Notes under the pieces: model-generated
Seen by the model: the letters and a program-made list of their open reading frames with translations, nothing else
Databases searched by the model: none
What the model was told of the DNA's origin: nothing
Shown: positions 50,656 to 61,667 of the stretch, in pieces
Layout: the number at the start of each line of letters is the position of its first letter
Numbering within the stretch: the first letter of the stretch is position 1
NCBI GenBank assembly: GCA_041653995.1
Contig: JBAZEK010000002.1
Span: 124,001-188,000, forward strand
Source of the DNA: Dehalococcoidia bacterium
Lineage (GTDB): Bacteria; Chloroflexota; Dehalococcoidia; GIF9; UBA5629
DNA: 64,000 bases
Reading direction: 5' to 3'
Translations under genes and position numbers: made by a program

Positions 50656-51423
50656 TTGAGCATTACTTACACTCCTAAAGACGCGGTAATAGATGTGGTG
50701 GCCGTGGCTCTCATTCTGGCGCCTGAGCCTGCGTCAACGGCAATCGGCATAGCGATGCTGGCGCGCCCGAGGGGCACATCAAAACCCGAGACCAGACTTC
50801 CCAGGCGCACATATCCGGAATACGTCTACAAAATTGATAATATCCGCGGCAGGGAGATTACCTGGGAGGTCAGGACCATGCATCCCGGCCAGCTGCCGCT
50901 CATGGACCTGAACAGGCCGGCGGTGCAGATCAAGCCGCGCGAGCAGTTCATACGGTCGCGAACGGCTTCCGAAAAAAGCGCGGCGCAGAAGAGAGCGGAG
51001 AATTTACCTTCCGGAGTGAAGGTGCACCACGAGATATTCCGTCCCGGTCCGGCCCCGGTCAAAGGCCAGGCTGCTTTTATACCCGGCGAGACCATCCATC
51101 ACACTTTACGACAAATGCCTCAAGCAGGGCAGCCGGGCGGCAGGGCCCAGCAATCAGCAGGCATTCACCATACCATTGAAAACAGCCCGGGATACCGCAG
51201 GGCGCAGGCGGGCGGCGGCTACGCGAGCACACAGCCCGATATTGTCCACCACACGATCAGAGAATCGCCGGCTGCCCGGGGAGGAAATCCCGCCAATATA
51301 GTGAAACCTGTCCGCATCGTCGAACATCATACCATCAATCCTAATCCACCCGTTCAGTACAGGGGACGACTTGTACGCCAGGACCCTCTTATCCCGCTCT
51401 CGGAGCGCAGAGGCGGCCGCTGA
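50656..51423 (+). CDS. Repeat protein with HHT motifs, unknown
   Basis: 255 residues from a TTG; no strong ribosome-binding site. One hydrophobic segment (about 10-35) is followed by a domain of about 60 residues (YVYKIDNIRGREITWEVRTM). The Pro/Gly/Arg/Gln-rich tail contains five spaced motifs: VHHEIFRPGP, IHHTLRQMP, IHHTIENSP, VHHTIRESP and EHHTINPNP, 24-40 residues apart. The regular His pairs suggest metal binding or short linear interaction motifs. No family recognised. 120 bp before the MoxR ATPase. Confidence 0.6.
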   Translation: MSITYTPKDAVIDVVAVALILAPEPASTAIGIAMLARPRGTSKPETRLPRRTYPEYVYKIDNIRGREITWEVRTMHPGQLPLMDLNRPAVQIKPREQFIRSRTASEKSAAQKRAENLPSGVKVHHEIFRPGPAPVKGQAAFIPGETIHHTLRQMPQAGQPGGRAQQSAGIHHTIENSPGYRRAQAGGGYASTQPDIVHHTIRESPAARGGNPANIVKPVRIVEHHTINPNPPVQYRGRLVRQDPLIPLSERRGGR

Positions 51424-51543
51424 GCAAATCCCGCCATTTCACGAGCGCAACATAACTGCCCCCGCTAACAATTAATTGCCAACTTTGCCTGCAAGTCATA
51501 GAATTATCACCTGGAGACCGAATTAAACAACCGGAGCAGATCC

Positions 51544-52425
51544 ATGCCTCATAAAGCCAAACGACACGATTACAAATCGCATATCATCGAGGAATACTAT
51601 ATAACCGAGGAGCCGTTTTATCTCCCCCTCAAAGATGAAGTGTCTCTCTTCGAGGCCGCCTACGCTGAGCGCATACCCGTGTTGCTCAAGGGCCCGACAG
51701 GTTGCGGCAAGACTCGTTTTCTCGAATACATGACATACCGTATGAGCCAGAAGGAGCGCAAGCGCAAAGACTCCTCCGGGCAGCGGGACGGTATTCCCCT
51801 GATCACCATCGCCTGCCATGAGGACCTGACTGCCAGCGATCTGGTGGGGAAGTATCTGCTGGAAGGCGATACAACTCGCTGGGTGGACGGCCCTCTGACC
51901 CGCGCTGTCAAGAGCGGCGGTATCTGTTACCTGGACGAGGTAGTGGAGGCCCGCAAGGATACCATCGTGCTGATCCATCCCCTGGCCGACCACCGCCGGT
52001 CGTTGTATATCGAGAAAAAGGGGGAGATGCTGGAAGCCAGCGACAGCTTCATACTGGTTATCTCTTACAATCCCGGCTATCAAAGTATACTGAAGAACCT
52101 CAAGCATAGCACCAGGCAGCGTTTCATCGCCATCGAGTTCACCCACCCACCCAGGAACATCGAGACCCGGATTATCGCACACGAGGCCGATGTCGATGAG
52201 GACACGGCGGGCAGACTGGCACAGCTGGGAGAAAAGATCCGCAATCTCAAGGAGCAGGACCTTTCAGAAGTCATCAGCACCCGCCTGCTGATATACGCCG
52301 CCCGTATGATCCGTCAGGGCATTCCTGCCAGGCGGGCCTGTGAAGTGGCCGCCGTCTGGTCGATCACGGATGATGCCGAAGTACAGAAATCACTTAAGGA
52401 AGTCGTTACCGCCATATTTGAATAA
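51544..52425 (+). CDS. MoxR-type AAA+ ATPase (CbbQ/NorQ-like)
   Basis: 293 residues. Walker [38 protein letters not shown] (CbbQ/NirQ signature), Walker [16 protein letters not shown], sensor 1 ISYNPGY and the arginine-finger region [11 protein letters not shown]. Such ATPases remodel a client with a vWA partner: Rubisco (CbbQO), nitric oxide reductase (NorQD) or methanol dehydrogenase. No client gene of these types is in the window. The partner vWA gene is 17 bp downstream. Confidence 0.9.
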   Translation: MPHKAKRHDYKSHIIEEYYITEEPFYLPLKDEVSLFEAAYAERIPVLLKGPTGCGKTRFLEYMTYRMSQKERKRKDSSGQRDGIPLITIACHEDLTASDLVGKYLLEGDTTRWVDGPLTRAVKSGGICYLDEVVEARKDTIVLIHPLADHRRSLYIEKKGEMLEASDSFILVISYNPGYQSILKNLKHSTRQRFIAIEFTHPPRNIETRIIAHEADVDEDTAGRLAQLGEKIRNLKEQDLSEVISTRLLIYAARMIRQGIPARRACEVAAVWSITDDAEVQKSLKEVVTAIFE

Positions 52426-52442
52426 AAGGTCCATGAGCTACA

Positions 52443-54566
52443 ATGAGCAGGGCTAATGATCAAATCAAACAGCCTGAACCAGAGACCGCCGGCAGTTATC
52501 ACGGCATAGAGTTTGCCTCGATCGAACCGTTGCTGCAGATTTACTGCAGGGCACTGACAGGCAAAGAGGTGGATTTCACTTCCGGAAAAGGCTCCACTGC
52601 GTCCCTGCGCAACATCTGGTGGAACCAGCTGGCATCAGGCAATCCTCCCGATGGGCATATCAAGGTACTGGTCCCGGCCTCCTTTATGGAATATGCCGGC
52701 TACCCTGATAACTTCAACTGGTATAAGGCAGCGGTAACACAACAGGTCGCGCACAGTGAGTTTAATTCTTACGATTTCGATTACGATAAAGAATCCACCA
52801 TTTTTGAAGATCTGCGCTACCAGTTGAAGGGCGAGACGGGACACGGCAGTTCACCATACGAAAAATATTTTGCCCTTTTTGATGATCCCAGACTGGCCAT
52901 GCAGGTCTTTGTGGCAGTTGAGAACGTACGCATTAATTATCTCGTAAAGCATCATTATCCGGGTCTCAAACAGAGCTACCGCCGCATGCAGGAATATAAC
53001 CTGCTTGCGCTGGCCCGCGTATCGGGAATAACTCTGCGGCGCGCCTTCATTGAGCTGCTGGAGGGGCTGGAGATCGATGCCATCCTGGCTATCGATGAAG
53101 ATGCCCTGTATGAGCCCCTGAATACCGCCAAAGACGTCCTTGATCTACTGTGCACCTCTTCTGCCGCCGTGGAAGATTCAGCCGAGGCCGCCATCCGCAT
53201 TTATCAAATCGCATTGACGGTGCCTAAAAAGGCGCTTGTCTCGGGCGCAGGCGGATACGGATCAGAGAACAGAGAGCCCAATATGTCGGACCTTGAAGGC
53301 CAGGAGTTCATGGGAAATTTCCAGACGGATAAAGTTAAACTCGATCTGGAAATCAAGGCCAATACCGGCCGGAAGTCCAATATGCCCATGTCCGCTGAAG
53401 ACATGGAGAAGCTGGCCGACCAGAAAATCGGCATCACCGATATCAAAGACGTTAAGTCACTACCCGGCAGCGGCCTGTCATCAGCCTCCATTCCCCGCGG
53501 AGTGCATGTTTATCAGTTCTCGCCTGACAAGTATTCACAGGTCGACCGCTACAGGCCGGCCGACGCAATCAAGCCTTCCCCGGCGGAAGCAGATGAACGG
53601 CTATCTTATTATGACGAGTGGGATTTCAGGGAGAACCGTTATATCAGCTCATGGTGCTGTATCAGGGAGAAGGTTCTGGGAGAAGGCAACAGCTACTTCT
53701 ACGATAAAACACTGGAAAACCGAAGATCGCTGGCCGCTGAAATCAAGCGTCAATTCGAGAGGTTGCCTGCCGAAATGCTATACAAGGCAAAAAACCTGGA
53801 CGATGGAGATGAGTATGATCTTGATCTGGTTATCGGCGAACTGATAGACAAACGGGCGGGGCATACGCCAACAGGCAAAGTCTATACAAAGAAGAAAAAG
53901 ATCCAGCGTGACGTGGCTGTAGCATTTCTGCTGGATATGAGCGGCTCAACGGCCGACCTCATCAACAAGAACCGCCCTACCATGCAATACGAAGAGTCGT
54001 TCAAGTACGATTTTATGAAATTCGTCATGCAGCCGCGCCGCCGCATCATCGACCTCGAGAAAGAGAGTATCGTGCTGCTCTGCCATGCCATTGAGACGCT
54101 GGGAGACAATTACGGCATCTACGGCTTCTCCGGCCATGGCCGTGCCAACGTCCAGTTCCTGGTCATTAAAGACCTCAACGAATCTTTCGGGGAGAGGATC
54201 AAGCGCAGGGTGGACCAGATAGCCCCGATTCATGGCACGCGCATGGGCCCGGCTATACGCCATACCATTGCCAGGCTGGATACGTGCGGCAGCAATCTAA
54301 AACTGCTTTTCCTGGTCAGCGACGGTTACCCGCAGGATTCCCTGTACGGCTACGATGACGACGATAAGGAATATGCCATCCATGATACCAAGATGGCACT
54401 TATGGAAGCATCACAAAAAAACATTACTCCCTTCTGCCTGACCGTCGACTCGGCCGGCAACGACTATCTGCGAACCATGTGTAACGATATAGGCTACGAA
54501 GTCCTGGACGATATCGAAACCCTGCCCCACCGCCTGCCCATGCTTTACAAGAAGTTATCGATGTAG
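52443..54566 (+). CDS. vWA-domain protein (CbbO/NorD-like)
   Basis: 707 residues. A long helical N-terminal region typical of CbbO/NorD is followed by a C-terminal von Willebrand A domain from about residue 488. Its MIDAS motif is FLLDMSGSTADL, with later ligands around GTRMGPAIRHT and FLVSDGYPQD. It acts as the substrate adaptor of the preceding MoxR ATPase, bridging it to a client protein. The client is unknown because no Rubisco or NO reductase gene is near. Confidence 0.88.
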   Translation: MSRANDQIKQPEPETAGSYHGIEFASIEPLLQIYCRALTGKEVDFTSGKGSTASLRNIWWNQLASGNPPDGHIKVLVPASFMEYAGYPDNFNWYKAAVTQQVAHSEFNSYDFDYDKESTIFEDLRYQLKGETGHGSSPYEKYFALFDDPRLAMQVFVAVENVRINYLVKHHYPGLKQSYRRMQEYNLLALARVSGITLRRAFIELLEGLEIDAILAIDEDALYEPLNTAKDVLDLLCTSSAAVEDSAEAAIRIYQIALTVPKKALVSGAGGYGSENREPNMSDLEGQEFMGNFQTDKVKLDLEIKANTGRKSNMPMSAEDMEKLADQKIGITDIKDVKSLPGSGLSSASIPRGVHVYQFSPDKYSQVDRYRPADAIKPSPAEADERLSYYDEWDFRENRYISSWCCIREKVLGEGNSYFYDKTLENRRSLAAEIKRQFERLPAEMLYKAKNLDDGDEYDLDLVIGELIDKRAGHTPTGKVYTKKKKIQRDVAVAFLLDMSGSTADLINKNRPTMQYEESFKYDFMKFVMQPRRRIIDLEKESIVLLCHAIETLGDNYGIYGFSGHGRANVQFLVIKDLNESFGERIKRRVDQIAPIHGTRMGPAIRHTIARLDTCGSNLKLLFLVSDGYPQDSLYGYDDDDKEYAIHDTKMALMEASQKNITPFCLTVDSAGNDYLRTMCNDIGYEVLDDIETLPHRLPMLYKKLSM

Positions 54567-54651
54567 GAACGGCCGGCGCAGGTCGCTTCCACAGGAGTTA
54601 GAAGCCGGTTTGACGCTGATCGGCACACGTCCATATAATTCCGCTGTAGAA

Positions 54652-55950
54652 ATGCCTATGAGACGCACAGCCACCATACATACTCTCGGTTGCAAATTAA
54701 ATCAGGCCGAATCAGAGGCGCTGGCAGCAGACTTTGCATCCCGCGGCCTGACAATAACAACCGGCAATATCGCTGACATAGTAATTATAAACACCTGCAG
54801 CGTGACCCACACTGCTGACGCGAAGTCACGCCACCTTGTCAGGATGCTGCGCGCACTCAACCCGGGATCTACAATTGCAGTCACGGGCTGCTACGCGGAG
54901 AGGGCGGGAAAAGATCTTATCGGCTGCGGCGCCGACACGGTCGCCGGCAACCGGGATAAAGCTGCGCTGGCAGAATTTCTGGCGATCCGGCCTTTGCACC
55001 GATCATCCCGTGTTTTTGCTCAGGGCTCCACCAGAGTACGCAGCTTCGTGAAGATACAGGACGGGTGCGATAGGTTTTGCTCCTATTGCATCGTACCCTT
55101 CGTTCGCCCGATAAAATTCAGTGTAGATGCAGACGCCGTGCTCGATGCAATCCGATCAAGAGCCGCCGAAGGATACAAAGAGATCGTCCTTACGGGTACT
55201 GAGATCGGATCATATTCCAGCAATGGACTGAACCTGACAGACCTGATCAAGCTCATTCTGCATGGAACATCTATTGCAAGATTACACCTTACCTCGCTGC
55301 AGCCTCAGGAGATAACAGAGGAATTGCTGGCCTTGTGGCAGGATAGACGGCTGTGCCGCCACTTTCATATAGCCCTTCAAAGCGGCAGCGATAAGGTACT
55401 AAAACTCATGAGGAGACGCTATACGACGGATATCTTCAGGCGGTCGGTAGAAATGGTGCGCGCATCGGTCCCCGATGCGTCAGTGACAACCGATATCATA
55501 GTGGGCTTTCCCGGCGAATCCGATGAGGATTTCAAAAATTGCCTCGATTTCTGCCGCCAGTTGGACTTCTCCGCGCTACACATCTTCCCGTACTCATCGA
55601 GGCCGGGGACTGCGGCGGCGAAAATGACTGAAAGGGTGAGTGAACATATCAAGAGGCAACGCAGCGGTATTATGCTGGAATTAGCCGCCGGCTCTGCGGA
55701 TATGTTCGCCGGGCGCTTCACAGGTCAAACCAGAGAAGTGCTCTGGGAAAAAGAGGTGCGTTCGGGCTCGCAGATTTACTCGGGTTTGACCGACAATTAC
55801 ATCCGCGTTTACACCGGAAGCAGCCGCGATATCACCAACACAATCTCCGGCACCTGCCTGGTCGGCCATATCGGGGATTCAGGGCCTTCATTTATCGGCA
55901 GGTCGAAAAAACGCAAACAGGGCGGACTCTGGGGGAGACCACTATTATGA
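54652..55950 (+). CDS. MiaB-like tRNA methylthiotransferase (MtaB type)
   Basis: About 432 residues. The UPF0004 domain starts IHTLGCKLNQAESEALA, with further Cys in NTCSVTHTADAKSR and VTGCYAER (three Cys for the auxiliary cluster). The radical SAM motif is CDRFCSYCIVPFVR, and a short TRAM-like C-terminus follows. MtaB converts t6A37 to ms2t6A in tRNAs reading ANN codons. The start is uncertain: the frame opens at TTG 54610 with a distant AGGAG, and ATG 54652 or 54658 fits the family better. The stop overlaps the DUF167 gene by 4 bp. Confidence 0.85.
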   Translation: MPMRRTATIHTLGCKLNQAESEALAADFASRGLTITTGNIADIVIINTCSVTHTADAKSRHLVRMLRALNPGSTIAVTGCYAERAGKDLIGCGADTVAGNRDKAALAEFLAIRPLHRSSRVFAQGSTRVRSFVKIQDGCDRFCSYCIVPFVRPIKFSVDADAVLDAIRSRAAEGYKEIVLTGTEIGSYSSNGLNLTDLIKLILHGTSIARLHLTSLQPQEITEELLALWQDRRLCRHFHIALQSGSDKVLKLMRRRYTTDIFRRSVEMVRASVPDASVTTDIIVGFPGESDEDFKNCLDFCRQLDFSALHIFPYSSRPGTAAAKMTERVSEHIKRQRSGIMLELAAGSADMFAGRFTGQTREVLWEKEVRSGSQIYSGLTDNYIRVYTGSSRDITNTISGTCLVGHIGDSGPSFIGRSKKRKQGGLWGRPLL

Positions 55951-56174
55951 AGATAGGAATCAAAGTAATCCCGCGCTCGTCCAGGGAAGAGATCGTAAAA
56001 ACCGATAAAGGCTATCTGGTCAGGGTTAAAGCGCAGCCGCAAGAAGGCAAAGCTAACGAGGCCGTTGTTAAGCTGGTGGCAGAGCACTTCGGGGTCGCCA
56101 GGTCACAGGTGCGCATCACCAGTGGTCTGAGCGGACGCAACAAAATAGTTGAGATAAGGACGGACCGTGCATGA
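55947..56174 (+). CDS. DUF167 (YggU) family protein
   Basis: 75 residues, complete domain: IKVIPRSSREEIV, LVRVKAQPQEGKANEAVVKL and SGLSGRNKIVEI are the three conserved blocks. Function of the family is not established. Coupled by 4-bp overlaps to the MtaB-like gene and the transglutaminase-like gene. Confidence 0.9.
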   Translation: MKIGIKVIPRSSREEIVKTDKGYLVRVKAQPQEGKANEAVVKLVAEHFGVARSQVRITSGLSGRNKIVEIRTDRA

Positions 56175-56824
56175 CATTCAACCGAAACGCCTATCTCCAG
56201 CCAAGCGAACTCTGCGATTTCGACACCGGTCGCCAGATTAGACAAAAGCTGATGGAACTGACCGCCGGCTGCACAACCCGTCAGGCGAGATTCGAAAAGA
56301 TATTTGCCTTCGTCAAAGAACTGCCCTATGGTTTCGAAGACTGGGATTTAAAGGCCTCCGATATCCTGAAAAAAGGCTGGGGCATGTGTTCGGGCAAGAC
56401 CAACCTTCTGGTCGCCATGCTTCGGTCGGCCGGGATACCCGCGCGTTATCGCGTGTATCGTATTAAAGCGGACAGCGCGCTGTGGAGCCGGATGAGCCGG
56501 GCAAGCGGCCTGCCGGTGCGGCTGGAGGAACTGGGAGATGAGCGGGACCATGTGGATTGCGAAGTGTGGCTTGGACACTGGATAGTCAGTGATCCGGGAC
56601 GCGACAGCGCTATGGAGAAAGGGATACTCAAGCTGGGAGGGGACCTGAAAAGGCATGTGATAACCGATGAAAAAGGCAGGGAAAAATATATACGGCTGGC
56701 AGTTATCGATCAATGGGCACGGCAAAGACAATCACGGCGTGCATTCCGCAGAGGCCGCACCGATGCTTTTACCGAGATCAATCGCCAGCTGGATCAACTG
56801 AGAAAGCTCGGCTCAACTATTTGA
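56171..56824 (+). CDS. Transglutaminase-like cysteine protein
   Basis: 217 residues, no signal peptide. The catalytic triad pattern is visible: Cys in KKGWGMCSGKTNLLVAMLRS, His in DERDHVDCEVWLGHW and Asp in VSDPGRD. The segment AGIPARYRVYRI is typical of the family. It may cleave or cross-link amides; prokaryotic members are often peptidases. Third gene of a tightly coupled unit and convergent, with 8-bp overlap, on a lipoprotein gene. Confidence 0.82.
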   Translation: MTFNRNAYLQPSELCDFDTGRQIRQKLMELTAGCTTRQARFEKIFAFVKELPYGFEDWDLKASDILKKGWGMCSGKTNLLVAMLRSAGIPARYRVYRIKADSALWSRMSRASGLPVRLEELGDERDHVDCEVWLGHWIVSDPGRDSAMEKGILKLGGDLKRHVITDEKGREKYIRLAVIDQWARQRQSRRAFRRGRTDAFTEINRQLDQLRKLGSTI

Positions 56825-57470
56825 CATTGACCGTCACCGTCTGGAATTGGGCGCCGTCAGGGCTGGTAACTGTCAACATATAGGTCGTTGTGACCATCGG
56901 CGATACCTGTGTACTGCCCTCGCCGGAAACTGGTCCCACGTTCTTATCTATCGATGCAGAAGACCCGTTAATCGTCTGCCAGCTCAGTATCGATGAGCCT
57001 CCGCTGCGGATCACATCAGGAGTAGCTGTAAATGATTTAATGACAGGTGTATCAATGGTAGGAGGAACACCGGATACGGTCAGGGTTGTAGTAGCTAATA
57101 TGGAACCCTGGGCATTGGTTGCCGTCAGCCTGTATGTCGTGGTAAATGCGGGATTGACCGGTTGCGAACCCCGTGGACGAATTATACTGAGACCGGGTTC
57201 GATTGCTACGTCGAAGGCATTAAGCACATCCCATGTGAGGGTCGCATAATTGCCCGACACGATGTTGGCAGGGACGACATTGAAAACGGCCAGTTCGGGA
57301 AGATTAAAGGACGGGGGCGTCACCTGTGCCGGAGCGGGTGAAACCGTATCCGGCTGCGAAGGCGTAGAGGGGCTTTGCGCCGGAGAGGGTGACGCCGGGG
57401 GTGTCACCACGGTCACACACCCCACCGCCAGGACAGCAATAATGATAAAGGCTACTAATAAGTATCTCAT
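56817..57470 (-). CDS. Lipoprotein with two Ig-like modules
   Basis: 217 residues. Lipobox LAVGC (Cys about 18), a Pro/Ser-rich linker to about 55, then two homologous beta-sandwich modules of about 75 residues: FNVVPANIVSGNYATLTWDV...TTTYRLTATNAQGS and FTATPDVIRSGGSSILSWQT...TTTYMLTVTSPDGA. Surface-exposed, likely structural or adhesive; no enzyme domain. Confidence 0.8.
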   Translation of the reverse strand: MRYLLVAFIIIAVLAVGCVTVVTPPASPSPAQSPSTPSQPDTVSPAPAQVTPPSFNLPELAVFNVVPANIVSGNYATLTWDVLNAFDVAIEPGLSIIRPRGSQPVNPAFTTTYRLTATNAQGSILATTTLTVSGVPPTIDTPVIKSFTATPDVIRSGGSSILSWQTINGSSASIDKNVGPVSGEGSTQVSPMVTTTYMLTVTSPDGAQFQTVTVNVK

Positions 57471-57554
57471 TTAATATCTCCTGTATCCGGCAGCCCGGAC
57501 ACTTCACTCCGGGTATTCTAACAATTATCCCGCCTTCCAGGCCAGTTGCTCCGA

Positions 57555-58028
57555 TCACAAACCCTTTATAATCTCGATTATCTCATCTATATCCGGCAAC
57601 TGGCTCAGCGGATATGTTTTAAGAAGTTCAATAACGCCTGTATCGCCGATAATAATATTGGCTCTCTCCGAGAAACCGTTTTTCTCGCGGAATATATCGA
57701 ACAATCCGGCCACCTCGCCATGGGGCCAGAAATCGGAGAGCAGAGGGATCTTCTTTATTCCTAAATTATCGGCCCACGCCTTCTTCGAAGGTACGGCATC
57801 GACGCTTAATCCCACCGGTACCGTTTTGAGCGATTCAAAGACCTTAAAATTCTTTTCGAGCGAGAGCATCTGACTGGCGCAGACGGCTGTCCAGGCCAGC
57901 GGATGAAATGAAAGCAGAACGCGTTTCCCCCTTTGAGCGGATAGGACGAAGTTGCTCCCGTTATGGTCCTGAAGAGTAAAGTCACCCGCGATATCTCCGA
58001 CCTTCACTTTACGCACTATTTCCGCCAT
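57555..58028 (-). CDS. Peroxiredoxin (AhpC/TSA superfamily)
   Basis: 157 residues. Thioredoxin-fold peroxidase with the peroxidatic Cys in FHPLAWTAVCASQMLSLE (the usual P-x-x-x-T-x-x-C) and the conserved Arg further on. No second Cys is obvious, so it may be a 1-Cys or AhpE-like type. ATG 58028 with AAGGAGG is preferred over the longer frame to 58094. It reduces peroxides, useful to an anaerobe on oxygen exposure. Confidence 0.87.
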   Translation of the reverse strand: MAEIVRKVKVGDIAGDFTLQDHNGSNFVLSAQRGKRVLLSFHPLAWTAVCASQMLSLEKNFKVFESLKTVPVGLSVDAVPSKKAWADNLGIKKIPLLSDFWPHGEVAGLFDIFREKNGFSERANIIIGDTGVIELLKTYPLSQLPDIDEIIEIIKGL

Positions 58029-58274
58029 AGTCCGCCTCCTTGTCACGGGTCGATAGTTGTTCTGACCGTGCATCACTATTATATCTCGCCACATCGATGC
58101 TGATAAATTCGATTATTCGGTCTGCGCAGGATGAAACAGAATAAAGCGGCCGGCGATGATATAATTTGGCCGTGACTGAGTGACCTGTTGGATAAATCGA
58201 CCGCTGTGGTTAAATCCTGCGGTTTAGATTAAAATATTGCAGACTTTAAGCCAATCTCACATAAAGGGGTAGAC

Positions 58275-61200
58275 ATGGGCGAAAGCAAGCATGCACGGCA
58301 TGAACTCAAACACCGGGTCAGGGTAGTAACCGCAACTGCCTTGTTCGATGGCCACGACGCGGCCATCAACATTATGCGCAGGCTGATCCAGGCCGGCGGA
58401 GCTGAGGTCATCCACCTCGGCCACAGCCGGTCGGTTGGCGAGATAGTGGAAGCGGCCATCCAGGAAGATGTGCAGGCTGTAGCCGTTTCCTCATACCAGG
58501 GCGGGCATATGGAGTTCTTCAAGTACATGAAGGACATGTTCGATAAACTCGGAGCGGGACATATAAGGATCTTCGGGGGAGGAGGGGGCGTCATACGCCC
58601 CAACGAGATAAAGGAGCTGCAGGACTACGGCATTGAGCGCATCTACGATCCTGAGGACGGCCGCAACATGGGACTGGTAGGCATGATAGACGACCTGCTG
58701 CAGCGTTGCGATTTTCACACCATCGGCATTACCTCCGAACATGACAAATCCAAACGCGGCGCAGCCATTCCGGCGCCTGCCAAACTCAATACGGAAGAAC
58801 CCGCAAAAGTTGCGCGGATGATCACGCTGGCTGAGATGGGAGTCGATCCGTGGTCCAAGTACAGCGAAATATTGAAAGAGAAAGCCGGACAGAACAAGGC
58901 CCCGGTGATTGGAGTAACCGGCACGGGAGGCTCAGGTAAAAGTTCGCTGCTGGATGAACTGGTATTGCGCTTCAGGGCGGATAATCCCGGCAAAACGGTG
59001 GCGGTGCTGTCAGCAGACCCTTCCAAACGCCGCACCGGAGGCGCATTGCTGGGCGACCGTATTCGCATGAACTACGTATACGGCGGCAATGTATATATGC
59101 GTTCCCTTGCCACCAGAGGATCAAAAACCGAGGTTCCCGAGGTGATCCAGGACGCCATCAATGTGGTGAAAGCAGCCGGCTATGATCTGGTGCTGGTGGA
59201 GACTGCAGGCATCGGCCAGGGCGATACCGCCATAGTGGACATATCGGACGTCTGCCTCTATGTCATGACCGCTGAGTATGGGGCGCCCACGCAGCTTGAG
59301 AAGATTGACATGCTGGATTTCGCTGACATTGTGGTGCTCAATAAATACGATAAAAAAGGCTCCGAGGACGCCCTGCGTGACGTAAGGAGAATACTGAGGC
59401 GCACACATGAAAAATTCGATGCGCCGCTGGAAAGCATGCCGGTCTACGGCACAATCGCATCACGCTACAACGATGAGGGCGTAAACGGCTTGTACGCCGG
59501 GCTTCTTGAATGTATCGACAGAAAATGCGGACAGCGATTTACATGCAGTATACCTGAGGACAGAGTGTCGCACACCAGCGCCGTGCGCTTCGCCATCCCG
59601 CCGGACCGCATACGGTACCTGGGCGAGATTGCCGAGACGGTGCGCGATTACAAGAAAAGCGTGAATAAACAGGCGGAGATCGCGCGGCGCATCCAGGAGC
59701 TGCGCTCTGCACTGGTGGAAATTGAAGATGAGCACGCGCGGGAAGTTATTGAAAAGAAAATGGCGTCGCTGCACGATAAGCTCAAACCGGAATGCCGCAA
59801 ACTGCTGTCAGGCTGGGACGAGCTGCGCAGGACCTACAGTGGCGACTATTTCCGCTATAGTGTACGCGGACAAGAATACAAAGTGGAACTGATTGATACC
59901 ACGCTGGCCGGCACTAATATTCCCCGTGTTATCGTGCCGGACCTGAAAGACCATGGCGAGAGACTGAGGTATCTGATGCTTGAAAACGTGCCGGGGCACT
60001 ACCCCTATACGGCGGGCGTGTTCCCCTTCAGGCGCAAGGGAGAGGATCCTAAACGCCAGTTCGCCGGAGAGGGAGGGCCGGTGCGCACCAATACGCGCTT
60101 TCATTTCCTTTCACAGAACGACGATGCCAAGCGCCTGTCCACCGCCTTCGATGCCGTCACGCTCTTCGGTGAAGACCCTCAGGCAAGCCCCGATATAATG
60201 GGCAAGATTGGCGAGTCCGGCGTATCTATATGCACACTGGAAGATATCAAGAAACTTTATGCCGGTTTCGACCTGTGCTCACCCAATACATCGGTCTCCA
60301 TGACAATAAACGGCCCGGCTCCCGTGATGCTGGCATTCTTCCTCAACGCAGCCATCGACCAGCAGATTGACAGATTCACGGAACAACACGGGCGGCTGCC
60401 CACACCCGATGAGCACGCAAGGATTAAAGCGCAAACGCTGTCCATCGTCCGCGGCACTGTCCAGGCCGATATTCTCAAGGAGGACCAGGGACAGAACAGT
60501 TGCATCTTTTCCATTGAGTTCGCGCTCAAGATGATGGGAGATATCCAGGAGTTCTTCATCAATCATAACGTGCGCAATTACTACTCGGTCTCCATCTCGG
60601 GCTACCATATCGCCGAGGCGGGCGCCAACCCTATCACCCAGGTGGCATTCACGCTGGCGAACGGGTTCACCTACGTAGAGTATTACCTTTCAAGGGGATT
60701 CCCCATCGATTCATTCGCGCCCAACCTGTCCTTCTTTTTCTCCAATGGTATGGACGCCGAATACACGGTAATCGGCCGGGTGGCTCGCCGCATCTGGGCG
60801 GTGGCAATGCGTGAAAAATACAGCGGCAACGAACGCAGCCAGCAGCTCAAATACCATATACAGACCTCGGGCAGGTCTCTGCACGCGCAGGAGATACAGT
60901 TCAACGATATCCGCACCACACTCCAGGCGGTGCTGGCCTTCTATGACAACTGCAATTCCCTCCACACGAACTCTTATGATGAAGCCATTACCACTCCCAC
61001 CGAAGAATCTGTCAGGCGTGCAATGGCCATTCAGCTTATTATCACGCGCGAGTTCGGGCTAACCAAAAACGAGAATGCCTGGCAGGGCTCTTACATACTG
61101 GAGCAATTGACCGACCTGGTAGAGGAGGCCATACTGGATGAGTTCGAACGCATCTCCAAGCGAGGCGGAGTGCTGGGCGGTATGGAGTTGCAGTACCAGC

Positions 61201-61553
61201 GCGGCAAGATCCAGGATGAGTCGATGCTCTACGAGCAACGCAAACATTCAGGCGAGCTGCCCATCATCGGTGTCAACACTTTTTTGAATCCCAGGGAGGG
61301 CAACCTGATTCCGTTTGATATACCTCTCAGCCGCTCGACCACAGAGGAGAAGCAGGAACAAATCGACAATTTGCGCGCCTTCCAGAAAACCAACTCTGCC
61401 GGGGCTAGAGAATCACTTAAGAAACTGCAGCAGGTGGCCCGAGAAGGCGGCAATATCTTCGAGCAGATGATGGAAACAGCGCGTTACGCCTCGCTGGGAC
61501 AGATAACAGGCGCTCTCTACGAGGTTGGCGGCAAATACCGGCGCAACATGTGA
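58275..61553 (+). CDS. icmF: Fused isobutyryl-CoA mutase with MeaB-like G-protein domain
   Basis: 1092 residues, full length. Domains in order: N-terminal B12-binding domain (about 14-145) with FDGHDAAIN as the base-off loop and GGGGGVI; GTPase chaperone domain with Walker [17 protein letters not shown] (about 214-228), base-recognition [13 protein letters not shown] and [12 protein letters not shown]; linker; mutase TIM barrel from about 560 with [30 protein letters not shown] and [12 protein letters not shown]. It interconverts isobutyryl-CoA and n-butyryl-CoA (or pivalyl/isovaleryl), with repair by its own G domain. It may serve branched-chain or fatty acid use alongside the acyl-CoA ligase. 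AAAGGGG lies before the ATG. Confidence 0.95.
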   Translation: MGESKHARHELKHRVRVVTATALFDGHDAAINIMRRLIQAGGAEVIHLGHSRSVGEIVEAAIQEDVQAVAVSSYQGGHMEFFKYMKDMFDKLGAGHIRIFGGGGGVIRPNEIKELQDYGIERIYDPEDGRNMGLVGMIDDLLQRCDFHTIGITSEHDKSKRGAAIPAPAKLNTEEPAKVARMITLAEMGVDPWSKYSEILKEKAGQNKAPVIGVTGTGGSGKSSLLDELVLRFRADNPGKTVAVLSADPSKRRTGGALLGDRIRMNYVYGGNVYMRSLATRGSKTEVPEVIQDAINVVKAAGYDLVLVETAGIGQGDTAIVDISDVCLYVMTAEYGAPTQLEKIDMLDFADIVVLNKYDKKGSEDALRDVRRILRRTHEKFDAPLESMPVYGTIASRYNDEGVNGLYAGLLECIDRKCGQRFTCSIPEDRVSHTSAVRFAIPPDRIRYLGEIAETVRDYKKSVNKQAEIARRIQELRSALVEIEDEHAREVIEKKMASLHDKLKPECRKLLSGWDELRRTYSGDYFRYSVRGQEYKVELIDTTLAGTNIPRVIVPDLKDHGERLRYLMLENVPGHYPYTAGVFPFRRKGEDPKRQFAGEGGPVRTNTRFHFLSQNDDAKRLSTAFDAVTLFGEDPQASPDIMGKIGESGVSICTLEDIKKLYAGFDLCSPNTSVSMTINGPAPVMLAFFLNAAIDQQIDRFTEQHGRLPTPDEHARIKAQTLSIVRGTVQADILKEDQGQNSCIFSIEFALKMMGDIQEFFINHNVRNYYSVSISGYHIAEAGANPITQVAFTLANGFTYVEYYLSRGFPIDSFAPNLSFFFSNGMDAEYTVIGRVARRIWAVAMREKYSGNERSQQLKYHIQTSGRSLHAQEIQFNDIRTTLQAVLAFYDNCNSLHTNSYDEAITTPTEESVRRAMAIQLIITREFGLTKNENAWQGSYILEQLTDLVEEAILDEFERISKRGGVLGGMELQYQRGKIQDESMLYEQRKHSGELPIIGVNTFLNPREGNLIPFDIPLSRSTTEEKQEQIDNLRAFQKTNSAGARESLKKLQQVAREGGNIFEQMMETARYASLGQITGALYEVGGKYRRNM

Positions 61554-61667
61554 CGCCGCATCGGTTATTTCATCGCCCTCAATGATATCGCGTTGAGCAC
61601 ATTATGTGGTCTGAGCCTGACTGCAATCGAGTGCATCAACCAGTTTATCGTGCCGGCGAATATCAGA

